64,000 nucleotides of DNA from Paracoccus sediminicola. GTDB taxonomy: Bacteria; Pseudomonadota; Alphaproteobacteria; Rhodobacterales; Rhodobacteraceae. The notes below the pieces were generated by a model. That model did no database searches. It worked only from the letters and a program-made list of their open reading frames with translations, and was not told the DNA's origin. Each line of letters begins with the position of its first letter. The stretch's first letter is position 1. Below, piece after piece: positions 36,343 to 44,181 of this stretch. The stretch lies in contig NZ_CP115768.1 in NCBI RefSeq assembly GCF_027912835.1, positions 1,240,001 through 1,304,000 of the forward strand, read 5' to 3'. Both the position numbers and the translations under genes were made by a program.

Positions 36343-37284
36343 ATGGCACGAGCCCAGGGGGCGCGGGCGCTGATGGCGCTTGCGTTCGAGACGACCTATG
36401 GAACGCCGCCCGCGAGCGGCTTCATCCGCATGCCCTTCGCCAGCTCCTCGCTGGGGGCGGAGCAGCCGCTCCTCAACTCTGAACTTCTCGGCTATGGCCG
36501 CGATCCGCTGGCGCCGATCAAGGACGCGGTGACGGCTGACGGCGATGTCGTCGTGCCGCTCGACGCCGAGGCCTTCGGCTTCTGGCTGAAGGCGGCCTTC
36601 GGCACGCCGACGACCGCGGGCGCGGAGGCCCCGTACACCCACGAGTTCCAGTCGGGGTCCTGGACGCTGCCCAGCATGTCGATCGAGACCGGCATGCCGG
36701 AGGTGCCGCGCTACGCGATGTATTCCGGCTGCGTGCTCGACCAGATCACCTGGCAGATGCAGCGCTCGGGGCTGCTCACTGCGACCGCGCGGCTGGTGGC
36801 ACAGGGTGAGACGGTGGGCACGACGACCAGCGCCGGGACGCTTGCGGCGCTGGAACTGAAGCGTTTCGGCCATTTCAACGGGGCGATCACCCGAAATGGT
36901 TCTGCGCTCGGCAACGTGGTCTCGGCCGAGATCACCTACGCCAACAACCTCGACCGCATCGAGACCATCCGCTCGGACGGGCGTATCGACGGCGCGGACC
37001 CGTCCATCGCCGCGCTGACCGGCTCCATCGAGGTGCGTTTCGCCGACAGCACGCTGGTGACGCAGGCCATCAACGGCGAGGCCTGCGAGATGGAGTTCGC
37101 CTACGTCCTGCCGTCCGGCGAGAGCTTCACCTTCACCGTGCACGCCGTCTACCTGCCGCGCCCGCGCATCGAGATTTCCGGGCCGCAGGGCGTGCAGGCC
37201 ACCTTCGACTGGCAGGCCGCCCGCGTCAGCGTGGTCGGCCGAATTTGCACCGCGACTCTCGTGAATGATGTGGAGACCTATTGA
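36343..37284 (+). CDS. Phage tail tube protein
   Basis: A 313-residue protein with GAGGAG before the ATG. It begins MARAQGARALMALAFETTYGTPP, a pattern common in siphophage tail tube proteins, and is rich in beta strands with a C-terminal EFAYVLPSGESFTFTVHAVYLPRPR. It is placed directly before the tail-assembly chaperone and tape measure. One-base overlap with the next gene. Confidence 0.88.
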   Translation: MARAQGARALMALAFETTYGTPPASGFIRMPFASSSLGAEQPLLNSELLGYGRDPLAPIKDAVTADGDVVVPLDAEAFGFWLKAAFGTPTTAGAEAPYTHEFQSGSWTLPSMSIETGMPEVPRYAMYSGCVLDQITWQMQRSGLLTATARLVAQGETVGTTTSAGTLAALELKRFGHFNGAITRNGSALGNVVSAEITYANNLDRIETIRSDGRIDGADPSIAALTGSIEVRFADSTLVTQAINGEACEMEFAYVLPSGESFTFTVHAVYLPRPRIEISGPQGVQATFDWQAARVSVVGRICTATLVNDVETY

Positions 37285-37721
37285 TGCTCACGCTGGACCT
37301 GTCGAACGCACCCCGCTGGCACGATCTGGCGCCGGGCGTGCGCGTGCAGTTGCGCCCGCTTACCACCGCTCTGATGGTGGCGACCCGCAGCGACCCGGCC
37401 GTCGAGACGGTGCCCGATGAGGCTTCCGACGAGGAGCGCGCTGTCGCCTTCGCCAAGGCGCTGGCCTGCCGCGCTGTGCTCTCCTGGGAGGGCATTGGCG
37501 ATGCCGACGACCAGCCGATCGCTCCCAGCCCAGAGGCCATCGACGCGCTGCTCGACGTCTGGCCGATCTTCGAGGCGTTCCAACTGACCTATGTCTCCAA
37601 GGGCCTGCTGCTGGAACAGGAAAAAAACGTCTCCGCGCTCTCGCCGAATGGTCCTTCGGCGGGGGCGAGCGATACTGCGAAGCCTGCACGCAAATCTGCC
37701 CGGACTGCCCGGCGCGGCTGA
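37284..37721 (+). CDS. Tail assembly chaperone, zero-frame product (gpG-like)
   Basis: A 145-residue product. It carries MLTLDLSNAPRWHDLAPGVRVQLRPLTTALM and a helical core. At codons 113-115 (GAA AAA AAC) the mRNA has the slippery heptamer A AAA AAC. Zero-frame translation continues 30 residues of low-complexity Ser/Ala/Lys sequence to a TGA at 37719. It corresponds to lambda gpG or the RcGTA equivalent between tube and tape measure. Confidence 0.85.
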   Translation: MLTLDLSNAPRWHDLAPGVRVQLRPLTTALMVATRSDPAVETVPDEASDEERAVAFAKALACRAVLSWEGIGDADDQPIAPSPEAIDALLDVWPIFEAFQLTYVSKGLLLEQEKNVSALSPNGPSAGASDTAKPARKSARTARRG

Positions 37722-37948
37722 ACCGTCCGCTGACCCATGAGGGCTGGCAGGTCTGGGACCTGGTCGGCCGTCTCGGCGGCCAACTCCGCGTGCTGCCCGG
37801 AGCCGTCGTCGGCTGGGATTTGACCGCGGCGCTGTCGCTCGGAGACGCGCTCGGCGTCCCGCCCAGTGCCGCGGCCGAACTGCTGCCCGTCATCGAAGCG
37901 GTGATGGTCGCCAAACTCAACGAACAGATGGAACGTCCCGATGGCTGA
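37284..37948 (+). CDS. Tail assembly chaperone, -1 frameshift product (gpGT-like)
   Basis: After slipping back one base on A AAA AAC (37622-37628) the ribosome reads KK-RLRALAEWSFGGGERYC and stays open for 106 codons to TGA at 37946. The extension carries CEACTQICPDC, a four-Cys putative zinc-binding knuckle, then a helical end (AAELLPVIEAVMVAKLNEQM). The stop lies inside the tape measure start, as expected for gpT-like domains. The fusion would be about 221 residues. The alternatives are a separate gene with no visible start or a one-base error in the A7 run. Confidence 0.75.
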
Positions 37949-40358
37949 AAAGCGTGTGTCCGTCCGCCTCGCCGCGGTCGGCGGGCGACAGGTGCGCGCC
38001 GAGCTGGAAGGTGTCGGCGAGGCTGGCGCCCGCGGCTTCGGCCTGCTCAGCCGCGAGATGGAGGCGGCCAACGCTCGGCTCGCGGGCCTCGCGCGCCGTG
38101 TGCGCGTTGCAGCTGCAGCGGCCGTCGCCGCTGCCACGGCGGCGGGCGTCGCGATGGTGCGCTCCGGCCTTCAGACGGTGGACGCGCAGGCCAAGCTCGC
38201 CCAATCGCTCGGCACCACCGTCGCCTCGATCCAGACGCTCGAGCGTGCGGGCGAACTGGCCGGCGTGTCGATGTCCGGCATCGAGCAGGCGACCAAGGAT
38301 CTGACGCGCCGGCTCAGCCAGGCGGCCGCCGGGAGCGGTCCCGCGGCCGATGCGCTGGACCGGCTGGGGCTCTCGGCCAACGAGCTGATCGCATTGCCGC
38401 TGGACCAGCGGGTCGGCGCCATCAACGCTGCCATCGAGGAGTTCGTGCCGGTTGCCGAACGTGCGGCGGTCGCGGGCCAGCTTTTCGGCGAAGAAGGCTC
38501 CATCGCCATGTCGCGGATCGACACCGCGACGCTGCGCCAGGCGACCGAGGACGTGCGCGCCTTCGGGGTTGTCGTCTCGGAGCAGGATGCCGACCAGATC
38601 GAGCGGACGAACGACGCCATCTCCCGGCTGGGGCTAATCTGGCGCGGTCTGTCAAACCAGCTTGCGGTCGCCGCAGCGCCTGCGCTGGAAGCCGTCGCCG
38701 ATGCCATGGCGGCGCTGGCGAGCCGCACCGGGCCGCTCGGCATCGCGATCCGCAGTCTCTTCGATAACATCGGCCGCCTGACCACCTACGCCGCCACCTT
38801 CGCCGCGTTCCTCGCGGGCCGCTGGGGCGCTGGCATGGCCGCTGCTGCACTGTCAGTGCGCGGCCTAGCCACGGCGCTCGTCGTCCTGCGCGGCGCGCTG
38901 ATCCGCACCGGCATCGGCGCGCTGATCGTCGGCGCGGGCGAGCTCGTCTACCAGTTCACGCGCCTCGTCTCCGGTGCGGGCGGCTTCGGCGAAGCGATGT
39001 CCCTCCTGAAGGACCTCGCGGTCGAGGTCTGGGAGCAGATCCGCATGGGCGCGGCGGCGGCGGGCGCGGCCGCCACGGCGATGTTCTTCGACCTGAAGGC
39101 GGACGCTGCGTCGGCCATGCAGAGCGCCATCGAGAGCGTGGTCGGTTTCGGGAATGCGGCGGCGAACACGTTCGAGGGCGCCTACGAGGCGATCAAGGCG
39201 ATCTGGGGCGTGCTGCCCGCAGCCATCGGCGATCTGGCGTTCCAGGCCGCCAACAGCCTCGTCGATGGCGTCGAGGCGATGCTGAACGGCGTGGTCTTGC
39301 GCATCAACGGCTTCATCTGCGGCATCAATCAGGGGCTCGAAGCCCTCGGGTCCGAGCGGCGCATCTCGCTGGTGCCCGACCTCGACCTCGGCGAGATCGA
39401 GAACCGCTTCGAGGGTGCGGCGACGGCCGCGACCACCGCCGCTCAGGCGGCTTTCGACCGCGCCTTCGAGGACAACCCACTCACCGCACCAGACCTCGGA
39501 CTGACGGACGCGGCCAACCGCGCGCTCGAGTCCGCCAATCTCTATCGCGGCGCCGCGCGCGATCTGGCCGAGGGGACCCGTGCCCCGCTGGAAAGCTGGC
39601 AGGCGCTCAGCGATGCCGTGCGGGGAACCGACGAGGACGGCGCCGACGCGCTCGCCGACGCCGCAGCTGCGGCAGAGCGCTTCGAGGCCGCGCTCGATGG
39701 TGCAAGACAGGTGGCCACCGATGCCGGCGCTGCGGCGGGTGCTGCTGCCGTTGCTGCAGAGCCCAACGGTGAGACAGCCGTCGCGGGCTGGCAGGCGGTC
39801 ACGGCGGCACTCTCCGACTATGCCAGCAAGGCGCGTCAGATCGGCGGCGACATCGGCCAGAGCCTCGTCGGCGCCTTCCAGTCCGCCGAGAACGCCGTGG
39901 GCCAGTTCGTGAAGACCGGCAAGCTGAACTTCCGCGACTTGGTCACCTCGCTGCTGGCCGATCTCGCCCAGCTCGCGGCGCGGCGGTTCATCCTCGGGCC
40001 GATCGCCAATGCACTCTCCGGCGTGTTCTCCGGTGCGGGCGGCATCTTCGCCAACGTCCTGCACGCAGGCGGGATGGTCGGATCGGCTGGACCCTCGCGG
40101 ATGGTCCCGGCCATGGCCTTTGCCGCCGCGCCACGGATGCATGCTGGCGGCATGGCAGGACTTCGCCACGACGAGGTGCCAGCGATCCTCCAGCGCGGCG
40201 AGCGGGTTCTGTCACGGCGGGAGGCGCAGGCCTACGGCGCGGGCGGCGGTGTCAACGTCACCATCATGGCCCGCGACGCCGAGAGCTTCCGGCAGTCCCG
40301 CACGCAAGTGGCGGCCGACATCGCCCGCGCAGTCTCGCTCGGGCGGAGGGGCATGTGA
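37941..40358 (+). CDS. Tail tape measure protein
   Basis: An 805-residue protein that sets tail length and is ejected at infection. The N-terminal helical part is Ala/Arg-rich (ATG at MAEKRVSVRLAAVGG), and the central hydrophobic segments (AATAMFF..., LVVLRGALIRTGIGALIVGAGELVY) fit membrane-inserting regions. The C-terminal glycine-rich part with LHAGGMVGSAGP and LQRGERVLSRREA is typical of lambda-like/GTA tape measures. It overlaps the -1 frame of the chaperone by 8 bp. Confidence 0.93.
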   Translation: MAEKRVSVRLAAVGGRQVRAELEGVGEAGARGFGLLSREMEAANARLAGLARRVRVAAAAAVAAATAAGVAMVRSGLQTVDAQAKLAQSLGTTVASIQTLERAGELAGVSMSGIEQATKDLTRRLSQAAAGSGPAADALDRLGLSANELIALPLDQRVGAINAAIEEFVPVAERAAVAGQLFGEEGSIAMSRIDTATLRQATEDVRAFGVVVSEQDADQIERTNDAISRLGLIWRGLSNQLAVAAAPALEAVADAMAALASRTGPLGIAIRSLFDNIGRLTTYAATFAAFLAGRWGAGMAAAALSVRGLATALVVLRGALIRTGIGALIVGAGELVYQFTRLVSGAGGFGEAMSLLKDLAVEVWEQIRMGAAAAGAAATAMFFDLKADAASAMQSAIESVVGFGNAAANTFEGAYEAIKAIWGVLPAAIGDLAFQAANSLVDGVEAMLNGVVLRINGFICGINQGLEALGSERRISLVPDLDLGEIENRFEGAATAATTAAQAAFDRAFEDNPLTAPDLGLTDAANRALESANLYRGAARDLAEGTRAPLESWQALSDAVRGTDEDGADALADAAAAAERFEAALDGARQVATDAGAAAGAAAVAAEPNGETAVAGWQAVTAALSDYASKARQIGGDIGQSLVGAFQSAENAVGQFVKTGKLNFRDLVTSLLADLAQLAARRFILGPIANALSGVFSGAGGIFANVLHAGGMVGSAGPSRMVPAMAFAAAPRMHAGGMAGLRHDEVPAILQRGERVLSRREAQAYGAGGGVNVTIMARDAESFRQSRTQVAADIARAVSLGRRGM

Positions 40359-40419
40359 GTGCGACCCCGCAAGTGGAAACCGGTTGCGGGGGCCAGAGCA
40401 CGAACCAAGGAGAGACTTG

Positions 40420-41046
40420 ATGGCGTTCCACGAGGTCCGGTTTCCCGACAACATCAGCCGTGGCGCACGGGGCGGGCCCGAGCGGCGCACCCAGATCGTC
40501 GAGCTCGCCTCTGGCGACGAGGAGCGCAACGCAAGCTGGGCCAACTCGCGACGCCGCTACGATGTCGCCTACGGCATCCGCCACGTGGACGATCTGGCGA
40601 CGGTGGTCGCCTTCTTCGAGGCGCGGAATGGGCGCCTACATGGCTTCCGGTTCAAGGACTGGGGCGACCACAAGTCCTGCCTGCCCTCGGGCACGCCATC
40701 GCCAACCGACCAGGCGCTCGGCACCGGCGACGGCGCGACGACCGCCTTCCAGCTGGTAAAGCGCTACGCCTCGGGCAGCCAGACCTGGACTCTGACGATC
40801 ACAAAGCCGGTCGCCGGCACGGTGCGCGTCGCGCTCGATGGCGCGGAACAGCTCGGCGGCTGGTCCGTCGACACGACCACCGGCGTCGTGACGTTCGATG
40901 GCGCGCCCGCTGAGGGCGTCGCCGTCACCGCGGGCTTCGAGTTCGACGTGCCAGTCCGTTTCGACACCGACTCGCTCGACGTGACGCTCGACCTCGAGCG
41001 GCTCGGCTCGATCACCTCAATTCCGCTTCTGGAGATCCGGCGATGA
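40420..41046 (+). CDS. DUF2460 distal tail protein (GTA gene 12 type)
   Basis: A 208-residue protein beginning MAFHEVRFPDNISRGARGGPERRTQ, the family signature, with the NGRLHGFRFKDW core and a C-terminal beta domain (PVRFDTDSLDVTLDLERLGSI). It is homologous to the RcGTA distal tail/hub component. AAGGAG lies upstream. In RcGTA the DUF2163 gene follows directly; here a lysis cassette intervenes. Confidence 0.93.
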   Translation: MAFHEVRFPDNISRGARGGPERRTQIVELASGDEERNASWANSRRRYDVAYGIRHVDDLATVVAFFEARNGRLHGFRFKDWGDHKSCLPSGTPSPTDQALGTGDGATTAFQLVKRYASGSQTWTLTITKPVAGTVRVALDGAEQLGGWSVDTTTGVVTFDGAPAEGVAVTAGFEFDVPVRFDTDSLDVTLDLERLGSITSIPLLEIRR

Positions 41047-41393
41047 ATGACACCGGCAGCTTCGTCGCCGCCGTGCTGCGCGAGCTCGCGGCCTCGACCG
41101 CCGTGATCCTCGCCGCCTGGGGCGCGCTCGGCGGGGCAACGAACGCGCTGACCACGAAGATGCGGCTGCGCGATGCGCTCCGGCACATCCTGCTCGGCGG
41201 GCTGATCGCAGCCGGGATGGGCAGCCTCTCCATGGCCGTGATCACCGCCTGGCTCAGCCTACCGCCCGAGGCGATCCCGGCGGGCGGGGCGGCAGGCTCG
41301 GCCGCCTATCTCGTCGGCGTCTTCGGTCCGGCCTTCATCGAGATGCTGCTGGCCCGCCTGCGCCGCGCCAACGAAGGCGGTGGCGATGAATGA
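41043..41393 (+). CDS. Holin-like membrane protein
   Basis: A 116-residue protein with three likely transmembrane segments: about 15-33 (STAVILAAWGALGGA), 48-72 (ILLGGLIAAGMGSLSMAVITAWL) and 83-103 (GAAGSAAYLVGVFGPAFIEML), and a charged C-terminus. This class I holin layout and its place before the lysozyme support the call. Overlaps neighbours by 4 and 8 bp. Confidence 0.7.
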   Translation: MNDTGSFVAAVLRELAASTAVILAAWGALGGATNALTTKMRLRDALRHILLGGLIAAGMGSLSMAVITAWLSLPPEAIPAGGAAGSAAYLVGVFGPAFIEMLLARLRRANEGGGDE

Positions 41394-41517
41394 CCTTCTC
41401 CGCCTCGCGCGCTCGCTCCGCTGCGACCCCGCCGATCCCCGGCAGGCCTTCCGCCACCGCCTGGCGGTCGGCCTCGCCGTCGCCTCTCTGATCCTGATCC
41501 TCTCGCTTCTCCGGTAA
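41386..41517 (+). CDS. 43-residue single-pass membrane protein of lysis cassette
   Basis: ATG GAATGA-coupled to the holin-like gene (8-bp overlap). It encodes MNDLLRLARSLRCDPADPRQ, then a basic stretch and a single hydrophobic segment LAVGLAVASLILILSLL ending in Arg. A pinholin, antiholin or lysis accessory is possible. The overlap and lysis context are the evidence that it is expressed. Confidence 0.6.
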   Translation: MNDLLRLARSLRCDPADPRQAFRHRLAVGLAVASLILILSLLR

Positions 41518-41521
41518 TCCC

Positions 41522-42178
41522 ATGCACATGACCGACCGGGGCCTGCTGGCCCTCGTCTGGCACGAAGGACTCGTGCCCGGACCCTATCTCGATGTGAAAC
41601 AGGTCTGGACCTTCGGCATCGGCCACACGGACGCGGCCGGGCCACCCGATCCGGCCACGATGCCGCGGGGCATGCCCGCCGATCTCGACGCCGGGATACG
41701 CGAGGCGTTCCGGGTCTTCCGCGCCGACCTCGCACAATATGAGGCTGCCGTCCTGCGCGCCGTGAAGGTGCCATTGGCGCCGCACGAGTTCGATGCGCTG
41801 GTCAGCTTTCACTACAACACCGGCGGCATCGCGAAGGCCGCGCTCACCCGGCACCTCAATGCCGGCAATCGCGTTGCAGCCGCCGGCACGTTTCTCAACT
41901 GGCGGAGACCGGCCTCGATCATTCCCCGCCGGGAGGCCGAGCGCGATCTGTTCCGGCATGGCCGCTATCCTGGCGGCACGATCCCGGTCTGGTCCGTAGA
42001 TCGCACAGGCCGCGTGGACTTCTCACGGCCGATCCGTCGCCTGACCGAGGATGAGGCGCTGGCCTTGGCTCGCGGGTTGTCACCGACAGCGCCCGTCCTC
42101 GACCCTTCACCCACAGCGCCGACCGGCTGGCTCGCCCGGCTTGCCGCCTTCTTCTCCACCCTGATCCAGAGGGCCTGA
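41522..42178 (+). CDS. Endolysin, T4-type lysozyme (GH24)
   Basis: A 218-residue muramidase. The catalytic triad spacing of T4 lysozyme is present exactly: Glu15 (WHEG), Asp24 (YLDVK) and Thr30 (VWTFGIGHT). FVSFHYNTGG-type and FLNWRRP segments follow. A C-terminal extension of about 60 residues ends in a hydrophobic TGWLARLAAFFSTLI helix that may bind membrane. It cleaves peptidoglycan after holin opening. Confidence 0.93.
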   Translation: MHMTDRGLLALVWHEGLVPGPYLDVKQVWTFGIGHTDAAGPPDPATMPRGMPADLDAGIREAFRVFRADLAQYEAAVLRAVKVPLAPHEFDALVSFHYNTGGIAKAALTRHLNAGNRVAAAGTFLNWRRPASIIPRREAERDLFRHGRYPGGTIPVWSVDRTGRVDFSRPIRRLTEDEALALARGLSPTAPVLDPSPTAPTGWLARLAAFFSTLIQRA

Positions 42179-42182
42179 TCCC

Positions 42183-42413
42183 ATGCGCTACGTTCGCCCC
42201 AACTCCATGACCTGGTGGGCGGGTCTGCTCGCCATGCTCACCGGCATCGCCTCTCTCGCTCTGCCCGCCACCGGGCCGCTCGGGGAACTCGCCCGCTTCG
42301 TCGCGCTGCTCGCCGGCTCGGGCGACGCCTCGCCCGCAGGGCTCATGTTCCTCGGTCTGGGCCTGATCGGCCTGCGCGACAGGATCGAGCGCGGGTTCCG
42401 CGGCGATGCTTGA
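42183..42413 (+). CDS. Small two-helix membrane protein (second holin-like)
   Basis: A 76-residue protein with two hydrophobic segments (WWAGLLAMLTGIASLAL and GLMFLGLGLIGL) separated by a short loop with GDAS, and the basic end RDRIERGFRGD. It fits a class II holin or antiholin. Starts five bases after the lysozyme stop. Confidence 0.65.
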   Translation: MRYVRPNSMTWWAGLLAMLTGIASLALPATGPLGELARFVALLAGSGDASPAGLMFLGLGLIGLRDRIERGFRGDA

Positions 42414-42507
42414 GTTCCTCGCAGGCTTGGTCTTGGGCGGCTTCCTCGGCGTCTTCGTCGCAGCCCTCTGCGCCGCCGCCGCGCGCGGGGAGCCGGACGA
42501 TGGCTGA
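42406..42507 (+). CDS. 33-residue membrane peptide of lysis cassette
   Basis: MLEFLAGLVLGGFLGVFVAALC followed by an Ala-rich and acidic end. It is almost entirely one transmembrane segment. It overlaps the preceding gene by 8 bp and the i-spanin-like gene by 8 bp. The overlaps suggest translation but it is too short for certainty. Confidence 0.45.
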   Translation: MLEFLAGLVLGGFLGVFVAALCAAAARGEPDDG

Positions 42508-42730
42508 TCTCCTGATCTGGCTGGTCGCGGCTTTCGGCGCAATCGGGGGCGTCGTCCTCGGCCGGCTCTGGGGCCGCGTCGAAGGGGAACGCGCAGGCAA
42601 ACGGGAGGCGGAACGCGATGCGATGGAAGACAAGAACAAGCGTGTCGAGCGCGGTCGGGATGCGGTTCGCGATGGCCGCGGCGCTGGCGATCCTGCTGGC
42701 CGGCTGCGCCGCAACGATGGTCGCTGGTGA
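42500..42730 (+). CDS. i-spanin-like (Rz) inner membrane protein
   Basis: A 76-residue protein. The N-terminus is one transmembrane segment (LLIWLVAAFGAIGGVVLGRLWG), followed by a charged, coiled-coil-prone region (RVEGERAGKREAERDAMEDKN). This is the Rz layout. A lipoprotein gene in another frame is nested in its 3' half, the normal Rz/Rz1 arrangement, which is the strongest evidence. Confidence 0.75.
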   Translation: MADLLIWLVAAFGAIGGVVLGRLWGRVEGERAGKREAERDAMEDKNKRVERGRDAVRDGRGAGDPAGRLRRNDGRW

Positions 42731-42860
42731 CGCTGGCCGCATAGCTTACGCGGAGGCGCGGCTTGCCCGACCGCCTGCCGAAACCGTCGCCACCGTGCCG
42801 CCTGCATGGGTGGACTGGATTGCCGATCTCGACGACCGCATGACGGGAACCTGCCGATGA
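42660..42860 (+). CDS. o-spanin-like (Rz1) lipoprotein nested in another frame
   Basis: A 66-residue protein starting MRFAMAAALAILLAGCAAT, a signal peptide ending in the lipobox LAGC. The mature part is short and Pro-containing. An ATG 14 codons upstream at 42618 is a possible longer start, but the chosen one gives a clean lipoprotein signal. It overlaps the Rz-like gene in a different frame and the DUF2163 gene by 4 bp. Together the pair would fuse inner and outer membranes. Confidence 0.75.
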   Translation: MRFAMAAALAILLAGCAATMVAGDAGRIAYAEARLARPPAETVATVPPAWVDWIADLDDRMTGTCR

Positions 42861-43741
42861 AATCCCTCTCGCCCGCCCTGCAGGCCCATCTCGACGAGGG
42901 CACGACGACGCTAGCCTGGTGCTGGCGGATCACTCGGGCCGACGGCGTCACCTTCGGTTTCACCGACCACGACCGGACGCTGAGTTTCGACGGCACGGAC
43001 TTCGAGCCCGAGAGCGGGTTGACCGCCTCCGAGGTCCGCTCTGGCTCGGACCTTTCGGTGGATGCGCAGGACGCGGAGGGCGTGCTGACCTCGGACCGGA
43101 TCACCGAGACCGACATCCTCGACGGCCGCTGGGACAACGCTGAGGTCGAGGTCTGGCGGGTGAACTGGGCGGACACTGGACAACGCGTGCTGATGCGCCG
43201 GGGCGCCATTGGTCAGATCCGGCGCGGGCGCTTGGCTTTCGTCGCCGAGGTGCGTTCGCTCGCGCATGTGCTCGGTCAGACGGTGGGGCGGACCTTCCAG
43301 GCGACCTGCGATGCCGTGCTAGGTGACGCGCGCTGCGCCGTCAATCTCGAGGATCCGGCCTACAAGGGCGCGGGCGCCGTCATCGATCTCCTGCGCGACC
43401 GGGCCTTCACCGCCTCAGGTCTCGGCGGCTTCACCTCCGGCTGGTTCACCTTCGGCACCATCGAGTGGTCCAGCGGTGCGAACGCGGGGCGTCGCGCGGA
43501 AGTGCTGGGCCATGACGTGTCGGACGGCATCGCGGTGCTAACCCTGCTCGAAGCACCGGTGCGCGCCATCGCCGAGGGCGACGGCTTCACGATCCGGGCC
43601 GGCTGCGACAAGCGGATCGAGACCTGCGGCGCCAAGTTCGCCAACACCGCCAACTTCCGCGGCTTTCCGCACATACCCGGCCAAGACACCATCCTGCGCT
43701 ATGCGACGAAGGACGGCGGGCACGAGGGGTCGGTGCTGTGA
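42857..43741 (+). CDS. DUF2163 tail protein (GTA gene 13 type)
   Basis: A 294-residue protein with FGFTDHDRTLSFDG, DNAEVEVWRVNW and the C-terminal IRAGCDKRIETCGAKFANTANFRGFPH(I/V)PG, the diagnostic Cys-rich end of DUF2163/phage_BR0599 domains. It forms the hub between tape measure and tail tip and overlaps the peptidase gene by 4 bp. Confidence 0.95.
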   Translation: MKSLSPALQAHLDEGTTTLAWCWRITRADGVTFGFTDHDRTLSFDGTDFEPESGLTASEVRSGSDLSVDAQDAEGVLTSDRITETDILDGRWDNAEVEVWRVNWADTGQRVLMRRGAIGQIRRGRLAFVAEVRSLAHVLGQTVGRTFQATCDAVLGDARCAVNLEDPAYKGAGAVIDLLRDRAFTASGLGGFTSGWFTFGTIEWSSGANAGRRAEVLGHDVSDGIAVLTLLEAPVRAIAEGDGFTIRAGCDKRIETCGAKFANTANFRGFPHIPGQDTILRYATKDGGHEGSVL

Positions 43742-44172
43742 ACGCCACTGATCCTCAGCGCGTCATCACCATTGCGCGCTCCTGGCTCGGCACGCCGTAT
43801 CACGACCAGGCGAGCCTCAGGGGTATCGGCTGCGACTGCCTCGGGCTCGCGCGGGGCGTCTGGCGCGAGGTCGTCGGCCCCGAGCCGTTCCCAATCCCGC
43901 CCTACAGCCGCGACTGGGGCGAGACCGGCCCGCGCGAGGTCCTGGCCGAGGGAGCGCGGCGCATGATGATCGAGGTGGCGCCCGACGAGGCTGCTCCCGG
44001 GGCGCTGGTCCTCTTCCGCATGAAGCCCCGTGCCATCGCCAAGCATGTCGGGATCCTGACGGCCCCCGACTTCTTCCTCCACGCCTATGAGCGGCTCGGC
44101 GTGATCGAGGAACCGCTCACCTACGCCTGGCGGCGGCGCACAGCCTTCGCCTTCCTGTTCCCGCAACGCTGA
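43738..44172 (+). CDS. NlpC/P60 tail peptidase (GTA gene 14 type)
   Basis: A 144-residue cell-wall peptidase. The catalytic Cys is in GIGCDCLGLARGVW and the His in AKHVGIL; the start is GTG overlapping the DUF2163 stop. In RcGTA the homologue is a tail-tip peptidoglycan hydrolase that lets the tail pass the wall. Confidence 0.93.
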   Translation: MNATDPQRVITIARSWLGTPYHDQASLRGIGCDCLGLARGVWREVVGPEPFPIPPYSRDWGETGPREVLAEGARRMMIEVAPDEAAPGALVLFRMKPRAIAKHVGILTAPDFFLHAYERLGVIEEPLTYAWRRRTAFAFLFPQR

Positions 44173-44181
44173 GACCCCGAA

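Noticed and set aside
37613..37721. A-run in the tail chaperone as a decay frameshift
   Set aside because: The exact A AAA AAC heptamer in the right phase and the position between tube and tape measure genes favour programmed shifting, although an indel in the run is not fully excluded.
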